This document shows, piece after piece, positions 54,274 through 61,375 of a stretch of DNA of 64,000 nt. The stretch is from contig JANOCT010000004.1 in assembly GCA_031412335.1 (NCBI GenBank), forward strand, positions 1 through 64,000, in the 5' to 3' direction. A program made the position numbers and the translations under genes. The stretch is from JBBQYA01 sp031412335 (lineage in GTDB: Bacteria > Bacteroidota > Bacteroidia > Sphingobacteriales > Sphingobacteriaceae). The notes below the pieces were generated by a model that made no database searches, was not told where the DNA came from, and worked only from the letters and a program-made list of their open reading frames with translations. Each line of letters starts with the position of its first letter. The first letter of the stretch is position 1.

Positions 54274-55134
54274 ATGTTACAACAAGATGAGATAAAATTT
54301 TTAGAGAAGGAAATAAAAAGAACTATAAACTCAATTGAGCATAATTATTTTCAATATTTCAAAAGATTTAAATACGGTGATGAAGAAGAAGAATATCCTG
54401 GTTGGACAAAAAGTTGGCTTGAAAGTCGAATCACAGACTTATATCATTTAATATTAGCCTATTTAGAAGCAAGGCAAATGACAATCTTTCTCGACACCTT
54501 TAAGGCAACTTTCAAAGATAAAATAGATGATACAGATTTCATTTTACAGGAAACATTAACAGATCCAGAATTTGATCCTGAATTGGCTATTTTAACTAAG
54601 TTCAGACGGTTTTTAGAAGTCTTTAAAGCTTTTGATTCTAAACAATCCAAAGAGGATGATTATATAAAATTAATTTCTATTTTAGAAAACACGGATTTCA
54701 TTTTAAAAAATTGCAATTCCACTATTAATAATGAAGCAGATATTTATAAGCAAGTTAAATGGGTTCTCGGGCTTTTTTATCCACTCTGTAGGAAGCTTAA
54801 CAAAGCCTCATTTATTCAAGAATTTAAAATTTATATTCCAGATATTTTAATTCCTGAATTAAAAGTTGCAATTGAATATAAATACATCAAAAGCAAAAAT
54901 GACAATATTGATAATTATATTGATCAAATAAGAATTGATGCTATTAACTATGTAGATGATTATAGATATGAGTCTTTTATTGCTGTGATTTACATTGAAG
55001 ACACATCTATTGCTACACCTGAAAGTATCCGAATGTCATGGAAAGCAAAAAAGTTTCCCAATAATTGGGATTTAGTTATAGTAAATGGGTCTCCAAATAA
55101 ATCTAAAAAAATAAAGCAAATTAAAACGCCCTAG
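54274..55134 (+). CDS. PD-(D/E)XK nuclease-like protein (DpnII/MboI-type core)
   Basis: The first 150 residues are helical and acidic, with no named domain (WLESRITDLYHLILAYLEAR, LTKFRRFLEVFKAFDSKQ). Residues 160-245 fit the restriction-endonuclease-like core: KIYIPDILIPELKVAIEYKY places P189-D190 and E201-Y-K203, followed by Q218 in YIDQIRIDAINY and a closing strand SFIAVIYIED. I recall this layout from the REase_DpnII-MboI family, also found in stand-alone defence effectors. No methylase is adjacent, so it is not an ordinary restriction enzyme. It lies downstream of the HNH gene on the same strand. Confidence 0.75.
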   Translation: MLQQDEIKFLEKEIKRTINSIEHNYFQYFKRFKYGDEEEEYPGWTKSWLESRITDLYHLILAYLEARQMTIFLDTFKATFKDKIDDTDFILQETLTDPEFDPELAILTKFRRFLEVFKAFDSKQSKEDDYIKLISILENTDFILKNCNSTINNEADIYKQVKWVLGLFYPLCRKLNKASFIQEFKIYIPDILIPELKVAIEYKYIKSKNDNIDNYIDQIRIDAINYVDDYRYESFIAVIYIEDTSIATPESIRMSWKAKKFPNNWDLVIVNGSPNKSKKIKQIKTP

Positions 55135-55225
55135 ATAGGCGTAATATCCAGATTAGTTAAGAAAAATAAATTATGAACTTTCAATAGTCTTAGCATTCAA
55201 ACAAAAAAAACGCTAATATCCTTAA

Positions 55226-55245
55226 TAATTCATAACTCATCATTC
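55226..55245. repeat. 20-bp direct repeat, right copy of island flank
   Basis: Identical to 51617-51636 (TAATTCATAACTCATCATTC). It marks the right end of the accessory island, just before the end of the M49 peptidase gene. Confidence 0.7.
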
Positions 55246-55250
55246 TTAAC

Positions 55251-57326
55251 TCAATTCTTCACCGGCAAGCAAGAATGTAATTTTCCAAACTCCATCATTT
55301 GCTCAGCAAAACTAGTTGGATATTCAATCTTTACATCTTTAATTTTACCATTTTCCATTATCGGAATTAATTTAGGTTGAATAAATCCTTTGTAAGGAGC
55401 TACGTTCAATTTAGAGAACCGCTCCAACACTTCTGCATGTAATACTTTATCCACTTTCACCCCATAATTTTCAACCAATGCCTTTGCTGATGCGTAATCC
55501 CCTTCCGATTTTATGCGTTGAATTTCGCGCAATAAATCACCAAACAGTTTTCGTAATTTATCATAATCATTTATTTTAAAATAGGTTTTTCCATTCTTAG
55601 TTACTTTCTCTACCACTTTTTCAGCAAGTCCTTTTTCATAAACCCATGAAGCATTTAACTGCCTGTTTCGCATGTGCGATTCTTCCAGATCGTCGCCAGG
55701 TTTAATTCGGTTCAGTTGAGTCATCATTCCATTATTAATATAAGAATCATATTCAGCTTTACCAACATCGGTATTATCGGTCACTCCTATTTCTACCAGC
55801 TTTTTATCAATAATATAATAAAGAGCAACTAAATCTGCTCTTGCTTCTTCCAAGGTACTTCCATACGTTTTCAAGGTAACATCAGGAGTTGAAATACCTG
55901 GGTTTATTTGACCTGATGCGTGGCCGATAACCTCGTGCATATCGGTATGTAAATCTCCTGCCAAGGCACCATATTTTTTTCCTCTTTGTACAATCTCATC
56001 ACTAAATGCAAATTCGGCAGCCGTTGGACTTTTTGCACCCACTATGTTATATGATTTTACAATATTACCAAGTGATACCGATTTAGAACCATGTTGTTCA
56101 CGCACCCAATTTGAGTTTGGTAAATTAATACCAATGGGAGTTGAAGGGGCTGCATCACCCGATTCGCCTACCACGGTAATTACTTTAGCACTGATACCTT
56201 TTACATTTTTCTTTTTATGTTGTGGCATTAACGGTGAATTATCTTCAAACCATTGTGCTTCTTTGGCAATGGCGGCAATCCTTTTTGTGGCTTCCATATC
56301 TTTTATCGATACGACAGATTCAAAACTACCACGCATAGCAATCGCATCTTGATAAACTTCAATAAAACCATTTACCACATCAATTCTCGAATCTACATCT
56401 TTAACCCAAGCTATTGAATATTCATCCCAGATTCGTAAATCACCAGTTCTATAATAACTGATCAGCTTTAATAATGCATCTTTTTGTAAATCATTTTCAG
56501 CAACATTAGAAGCTTTATCCAACCAGTAAATTATTTTCTGAATAGCTGAACCATACATTCCACCGGCTTTCCAAGTTTTTTCTACGATTACTCCATTTTC
56601 TTTTACCAATTTAGAATTTAAACCAAAAGAAACAGGAGTTTTATTACTTGAATCTCTTTTTGAAGCATAATAGTTTTCAACTTCTTTTTGAGTTACACCC
56701 TCATAAAAATTGTTAGCAGAACCCTTAACGTTATCAATATCCGATGCTAGATTTACCGTTTTCATTGCAATAGCAGGACTAAAAATTAATGGTTGTAAGA
56801 TTGAATATAACTTCGCTTTAGTTTGACCTGAACTCAAGGGTAATAAAGTAGAATCAGATTCTTTTATTAATGAATTATAATACGCTGGGCTTATTTCTGG
56901 AATCATTTTCACATTTGAATAATGATGATGAATACCATTGGAGAACCAAACTTGTTTTACCCAAATCTCAAACTGTTTAAATTCTGCAGAATTTCTGTCT
57001 CCTTTATACGATTCATAAATACCTTCATTGGTTTTTCTGATCAATAAATTATAACTGTACTTCTGATCATAAATAATATCTCTGCCTGCTAAACCTGCTT
57101 CATATAAATAATAACAAAGTTCCTTTTGCTTCAAGGACAATTCATTAAAACCAGGAACTTGGTACCTAAGCATTTGTACATCTCCAAATCTTTCATTTTC
57201 TACTTCAAAAGCAGTTTCATCAGCTACATCGCTTACTGTTACTTCTGGATTTTTAGTATTTTTTTGTTTGCAAGCATTTAATTGTATGGCTACCATTACA
57301 ATTAGTAGTACTAAGTATTTTTTCAT
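55251..57326 (-). CDS. Dipeptidyl-peptidase III family (M49) zinc metallopeptidase, lipoprotein
   Basis: Zinc exopeptidase that removes dipeptides from the N-terminus of short peptides. The M49 motif H-E-x-x-G-H appears as H464-E-V-I-G-H469 in DMHEVIGHASGQ. The second motif appears as E493-E-A-R-A-D (usual EECRAE/D), supplying the third zinc ligand. A lipoprotein signal (VMVAIQLNAC, Cys19) places it in the periplasm or at the surface, while eukaryotic DPP III is cytosolic. The length of 691 residues is normal for Bacteroidetes members. Databases sometimes mislabel this family as dihydrofolate reductase. Its stop lies next to the accessory island. Confidence 0.92.
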   Translation of the reverse strand: MKKYLVLLIVMVAIQLNACKQKNTKNPEVTVSDVADETAFEVENERFGDVQMLRYQVPGFNELSLKQKELCYYLYEAGLAGRDIIYDQKYSYNLLIRKTNEGIYESYKGDRNSAEFKQFEIWVKQVWFSNGIHHHYSNVKMIPEISPAYYNSLIKESDSTLLPLSSGQTKAKLYSILQPLIFSPAIAMKTVNLASDIDNVKGSANNFYEGVTQKEVENYYASKRDSSNKTPVSFGLNSKLVKENGVIVEKTWKAGGMYGSAIQKIIYWLDKASNVAENDLQKDALLKLISYYRTGDLRIWDEYSIAWVKDVDSRIDVVNGFIEVYQDAIAMRGSFESVVSIKDMEATKRIAAIAKEAQWFEDNSPLMPQHKKKNVKGISAKVITVVGESGDAAPSTPIGINLPNSNWVREQHGSKSVSLGNIVKSYNIVGAKSPTAAEFAFSDEIVQRGKKYGALAGDLHTDMHEVIGHASGQINPGISTPDVTLKTYGSTLEEARADLVALYYIIDKKLVEIGVTDNTDVGKAEYDSYINNGMMTQLNRIKPGDDLEESHMRNRQLNASWVYEKGLAEKVVEKVTKNGKTYFKINDYDKLRKLFGDLLREIQRIKSEGDYASAKALVENYGVKVDKVLHAEVLERFSKLNVAPYKGFIQPKLIPIMENGKIKDVKIEYPTSFAEQMMEFGKLHSCLPVKN

Positions 57327-57430
57327 ATTTCTTACAGTAAATTTTTTACGAAAATATCATTTTATGATAGATTATTATTTTTTAAACAGCCTAATGTACC
57401 ATCAAATTTTGTTGAATTTTTTTAATAAAA

Positions 57431-57539
57431 TTTATCAATCATTATATTCTATTTGATAAAAATAAATTCACCCATTAAAAACAACCCTTTTTTTTATCAT
57501 TGCTAAAAGATTTTATCTTTACATTATCATTCCTGATAA
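57431..57539. promoter_or_regulatory. Cluster of TTATCA/TGATAA inverted repeats before the aromatic amino acid hydroxylase
   Basis: TTATCA (57524-57529) and TGATAA (57534-57539) form a tight inverted repeat ending 12 bases before the start codon. A wider pair, TTTATCA (57431-57437) and TGATAAA (57454-57460), lies farther up. TATCTTTA at 57514 resembles a Bacteroidetes -7 element. Together they look like a promoter with operator sites for an unidentified regulator, possibly one sensing an aromatic amino acid. Confidence 0.4.
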
Positions 57540-57551
57540 GAAAATTAATAA

Positions 57552-59318
57552 ATGAACGACCATAATAACCCACAGGTGGCTCGGCTTCCAGAACATTTAA
57601 AGCAATTTATAGTTGAGCAGCACTACGAAAAATATACCCCAATAGACCAAGCAGTTTGGAGATATGTGATGCGGCAAAACTATGATTATCTAAAAGATGT
57701 AGCTTTCTATCCCTATATTGAAGGATTAAAAAGAGCCGGACTTAGTATTGAACGGATACCAGACCTTAAAACCATGAATGAAAATCTGGGCAAAATAGGT
57801 TGGGGAGCAGTTACCGTTGATGGATTTATACCTCCAGCTGCTTTTATGGAATATCAAGCATACAAGGTTTTGGTAATTGCTGCCGACATTCGCCAAATTA
57901 AGCATATTGAATATACTCCCGCTCCTGATATTATTCATGAGGCTTCTGGTCATGCGCCTATTATTGCTGATAAAGATTATGCACAATATCTACAATATAT
58001 AGGCGAAATAGGTTCAAAAGCCATGTTTTCTTACAATGATTTTGAACTGTATGAATCTATAAGGCATTTATCTATTTTAAAAGAATTGCCAGATGCAAAT
58101 CCAGAAATGCTATCCAAAGCCGAAAACGATGTTTTAGAAAAACAACTATCGCTTGGAGAACCTTCTGAAATGGCACTATTAAGTCGTTTACATTGGTGGA
58201 CAGTCGAATATGGATTGATTAATACAGCAACTGGGCCTAAAATTTATGGAGCTGGCTTACTTTCTTCCATCGGTGAAAGTGCATCTTGTATGCTTGATTC
58301 TGTTGCAAAAATCCCCTATACGATTGATGCTGTTAATGTTCCATTTGATATCACACAAACACAACCTCAACTATTTGTAACACCTGATTTTGAAAATCTG
58401 ATTACTGTTTTGGAAGAGTTTGCCAATAAAATGGCATTTAGAACGGGTGGTAAATCTGGTCTTGAAAAAGCAATTGATTGTAAAAATATTTGTACAGTGG
58501 TTTTAAGTTCTGGAATTCAAATTAGTGGAGTTGTTGATAAAATAGAGTTAGATACAAATGATGAGCCCTCTTTAGTCACATTTAATAGTTCAGTTGCACT
58601 AGCTTTTAATCATAAACAATTGAGAGGCTGGGATAAAAGTGTTTTGGATAAAGGCTTTATTACTCCAGTAGGTAAAATAAAAAATTCAGCAAAACTTTTG
58701 GAAGATTTGAGTGATCAAGAAATTGAGGGATTTAAAAATTCAGAAACAGGTTTAAGTGAATTTTATTTTGAAAGTGGAATAGTATTAAAAGGAGTATTGC
58801 AACAATTAATAAAGAAAAATTATAAAACTATTGCCATAATTTTTTCGAATTGCCGGGTTTATGATTCAATTACAGGCCATGATTTTTATAATGAACCTGA
58901 AGATTTTATCTTAACCGTTGGCGCAAATGTCACCTCCGTTTTTTGTGGGGCAGCTGATAAAGATGCTTATAATCAAGAAGCATTTATTAGTAAAAAAACA
59001 ACTCCGAATTTTGTTGAATATTCAGCTGAAATAATTCAGTTACATCAACTTTATGACCAAATAGCAAGGCTAAGAAAAGTAGGAGGTTCAGATTTGGAAA
59101 TAAAAAAAATATGGGAAACTTTGCAATCAAATTATCCAGAAGATTGGTTGGCAAGTATGGAATTATATGAATACTTAATAACTGAGGATAAACTACCAGC
59201 AATCTCAAGCGAAATAAAAAACTCTTTAGAAAAAATAGCAATTGCTGACCCACACCTTGAAAAATTAGTTCAAGATGGTTTCAGAGTTATAAAAAATCAA
59301 CTTAAATCTTTTGCTTAA
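57552..59318 (+). CDS. Aromatic amino acid hydroxylase (phenylalanine 4-monooxygenase family) with long C-terminal extension
   Basis: Pterin- and iron-dependent hydroxylation of Phe, Tyr or Trp. The catalytic domain spans about residues 20-300. Iron ligands are H129 and H134 in IIHEASGHAP and probably E219 in HWWTVEYGLI. No ACT regulatory domain precedes it. Beyond residue 310 lie nearly 280 more residues of unassigned sequence. They contain beta-like stretches (IQISGVVDKIELDTNDEPSL, SEFYFESGIVLKGVLQQLIK) and a helical end. Bacterial PAH alone is about 260-300 residues, while Bacteroidetes members as I recall are often this long. The SDR gene follows by 25 bases. Confidence 0.92.
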   Translation: MNDHNNPQVARLPEHLKQFIVEQHYEKYTPIDQAVWRYVMRQNYDYLKDVAFYPYIEGLKRAGLSIERIPDLKTMNENLGKIGWGAVTVDGFIPPAAFMEYQAYKVLVIAADIRQIKHIEYTPAPDIIHEASGHAPIIADKDYAQYLQYIGEIGSKAMFSYNDFELYESIRHLSILKELPDANPEMLSKAENDVLEKQLSLGEPSEMALLSRLHWWTVEYGLINTATGPKIYGAGLLSSIGESASCMLDSVAKIPYTIDAVNVPFDITQTQPQLFVTPDFENLITVLEEFANKMAFRTGGKSGLEKAIDCKNICTVVLSSGIQISGVVDKIELDTNDEPSLVTFNSSVALAFNHKQLRGWDKSVLDKGFITPVGKIKNSAKLLEDLSDQEIEGFKNSETGLSEFYFESGIVLKGVLQQLIKKNYKTIAIIFSNCRVYDSITGHDFYNEPEDFILTVGANVTSVFCGAADKDAYNQEAFISKKTTPNFVEYSAEIIQLHQLYDQIARLRKVGGSDLEIKKIWETLQSNYPEDWLASMELYEYLITEDKLPAISSEIKNSLEKIAIADPHLEKLVQDGFRVIKNQLKSFA

Positions 59319-59343
59319 ATCTCATTTATTCTAAAATAATTAT

Positions 59344-60051
59344 ATGAATTATTTAATTACTGGTGCAAGTAGTGGAGTTGGATTTGAAACCGTACTTGAA
59401 TTAAGCCTTAGAAGTAGTAATCGGATAATTGCTTTGGCCAGATCAGATGATAAGTTGCAAAATCTATTGAACATAGCAAGATCCATCACTCCCGATTGTA
59501 AAGTACATATATTGAAATTTGATATTGTACATGATAATTATCAGGAAACATTAATTCCTTTTATTAAAACTCATTTCAACCATATTGATGTATTAATAAA
59601 TAATGCAGGACAATTAATTAATAAACCATTTTTGGAATTAAACGATGAGGATTGGGCCGAAATGTTTGATAGTAATGTAATGGGAGCAGTAAAAATGATC
59701 CGAAATTTGCTTCCTTATTTTGCTAAATCACAAGCGCATATTGTAAACATTGGAAGTATGGGTGGTTTTTTGGGAAGTTCTAAATTTAGCGGCCTATCTG
59801 CCTATTCTGCTGCTAAAGCAGCATTACATAATTTGACAGAATGCTTGGCGACCGAACTTGCCGACAAAAATATAAGTGTGAATTGCCTTGCACTTGGTTC
59901 TGCTCAAACAGAAATGCTTGAAAAAGCTTTCCCAGGTTATAAATCGCCAGTATTAGCTTATGAAATGGGCGCTTATATTGCAAATTTTGCTGCCACAGGT
60001 CACAAATTTTATAACGGAAAAGTTTTGCCAGTTGCTTTGCAAACTCCATAA
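59344..60051 (+). CDS. Short-chain dehydrogenase/reductase
   Basis: NAD(P)-dependent classical SDR of 235 residues. The cofactor motif is T-G-A-S-S-G-V-G (YLITGASSGVGFETV). The NNAG motif is VLINNAGQLINKPF, the catalytic Ser lies in VNIGSMGGFLG, and the Y-x-x-x-K reads YSAAKAALHNL. The gene follows the aromatic amino acid hydroxylase by 25 bases. This might point to a pterin-related reductase (dihydropteridine or sepiapterin type) that would recycle or make the hydroxylase cofactor. That is inference from context only, since SDR substrates cannot be read from motifs. Confidence 0.9.
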   Translation: MNYLITGASSGVGFETVLELSLRSSNRIIALARSDDKLQNLLNIARSITPDCKVHILKFDIVHDNYQETLIPFIKTHFNHIDVLINNAGQLINKPFLELNDEDWAEMFDSNVMGAVKMIRNLLPYFAKSQAHIVNIGSMGGFLGSSKFSGLSAYSAAKAALHNLTECLATELADKNISVNCLALGSAQTEMLEKAFPGYKSPVLAYEMGAYIANFAATGHKFYNGKVLPVALQTP

Positions 60052-60053
60052 AA

Positions 60054-60083
60054 AAACCCTGAAAGAATATTTCAAGGTTTTTT
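60054..60083. terminator. Bidirectional Rho-independent terminator
   Basis: AAACCCTGAAA (60054-60064) pairs with TTTCAAGGTTT (60070-60080), with one mismatch and a five-base loop, followed by a T-run. It lies between the SDR gene and the convergent cupredoxin gene and can serve both. Confidence 0.8.
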
Positions 60084-60104
60084 AATATTATTTATGATGA
60101 TAAA

Positions 60105-60728
60105 TTATTCTATCGATATTCTAGATAAAGCAACATTATTTCCTTCTTTAAACTTTACAAAGTAAAGTCCTCTTCTTAAACTTGGATCAATGTCAAAATT
60201 TAATATATGTTGACCTGCACTTAATTCCATTGTACCCAAATCTGCTGCTTCTTTTCCTAATAAATCAATTAATTTAACAGATAGTATTGCATTATTTTTA
60301 AAAGATACTGATGCGTTAAACCTTCCACTTGCTGGGTTTGGATAAACTTTTAAGTTTGGTAGAAATTTTACTGTTTGCAAACCTACTGGTTTTTGAACAA
60401 CCGTTATAACACCTGACATTCCTATTCCACCTTTATCTCCATGTGGCTGACAAAAATATGGAATAACTTGAGGAGTTGTAAATACAAAGTCTTTTTGCTG
60501 AGATGCTGAATTCATTGGGAAAACTGGCATAGTTACATCATCATCTGATTGAGATGGATGCCCACCACTAACCCATTGGAAACGAACAATATCTCCAGTA
60601 TTAACAGTTACAAACTTTGGAGTAAATACAAAATTAGAAACTTGAATTACAACGGTATTTTGAGCAATTAATACTGAGGAACAGAATAAAAAGAGAAATA
60701 GAACTAAGCATATTTTTTTCATAGACAC
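60105..60728 (-). CDS. T9SS-exported cupredoxin (plastocyanin-like) protein
   Basis: A signal peptide (SSVLIAQ) is followed by a blue-copper domain of about 90 residues. The copper ligands look intact: H57 in SGGHPSQSD, C93 and H96 in PYFCQPHGDKG, and M104 in GIGMSGVITV. The remaining 85 residues are a type A T9SS sorting domain (KVYPNPASGRFNASVSFK, then RRGLYFVKF). So a small electron carrier or copper binder is sent through T9SS to the cell surface or outside. The partner is unknown. The gene ends at the shared terminator near 60080. Confidence 0.9.
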   Translation of the reverse strand: MSMKKICLVLFLFLFCSSVLIAQNTVVIQVSNFVFTPKFVTVNTGDIVRFQWVSGGHPSQSDDDVTMPVFPMNSASQQKDFVFTTPQVIPYFCQPHGDKGGIGMSGVITVVQKPVGLQTVKFLPNLKVYPNPASGRFNASVSFKNNAILSVKLIDLLGKEAADLGTMELSAGQHILNFDIDPSLRRGLYFVKFKEGNNVALSRISIE

Positions 60729-60780
60729 AAATTTAAATTATTTACGGTTAAATCTTTTGTAAAGTTGCTGATACCCTAAA

Positions 60781-61371
60781 TTAAATTTTAAAACTCAATA
60801 ACTTTGCCACATATTTTCCAATAATATCAAATTCAAGATTTACCAGATCTCCAGGTTTAATTTGGCTCATGCTTGTGTTTTCGTAGGTATAAGGAATAAT
60901 TGCAACTGAAAATGTGTTTTTGGTAGAATTAAAAACAGTTAGACTGACTCCATTAATACTAATTGAACCTTTTTCGACAGTTACACGTGCTTCATTAAAT
61001 TCATATTCAAAATTCATTTCCCAACTTCCATTCTTATCAATAACATCTGTGCAAAATGCGGTGCAATCTACATGACCCTGTACAATGTGTCCATCTAATC
61101 TGCCATTCATTTGCATACAACGCTCCAGATTTACCATTGAACCTATTTTCAATAAGTTCAAATTTGATTTCTCTAAGGTTTCGTTAATTGCAGTTACAGT
61201 ATGCTCATTTTCATGTATGGCAACTACAGTTAGACAAACTCCTTCGTGAGCCACACTTTGATCAATTTTCAACTCTTGCGAAATATCAGATTTTATATCA
61301 AAGTGCTTATTGTCATTTTCAATTCTGATATCGGTAATTAACCCAATGGTTTCTATAATTCCTGTAAACAA
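60781..61371 (-). CDS. ribE: Riboflavin synthase, alpha chain
   Basis: Converts two lumazine molecules to riboflavin. Two lumazine-binding repeats are visible. The first opens MFTGIIETIGLI and contains VAHEGVCLTVVAI and the linker LDGHIVQGHVDC. The second contains KGSISINGVSLTVF and ends in DIIGKYVAKLL. The protein of 196 residues is of normal length and functions as a trimer in the cytoplasm. The start lies four bases behind the stop of the T9SS type B gene, so they may share a transcript. No FMN riboswitch was recognised. Confidence 0.96.
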   Translation of the reverse strand: MFTGIIETIGLITDIRIENDNKHFDIKSDISQELKIDQSVAHEGVCLTVVAIHENEHTVTAINETLEKSNLNLLKIGSMVNLERCMQMNGRLDGHIVQGHVDCTAFCTDVIDKNGSWEMNFEYEFNEARVTVEKGSISINGVSLTVFNSTKNTFSVAIIPYTYENTSMSQIKPGDLVNLEFDIIGKYVAKLLSFKI

Positions 61372-61375
61372 ATTT

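Noticed and set aside
60730..60780. FMN riboswitch near riboflavin synthase
   Set aside because: No conserved FMN-element words are seen. The gene instead follows another gene by four bases.
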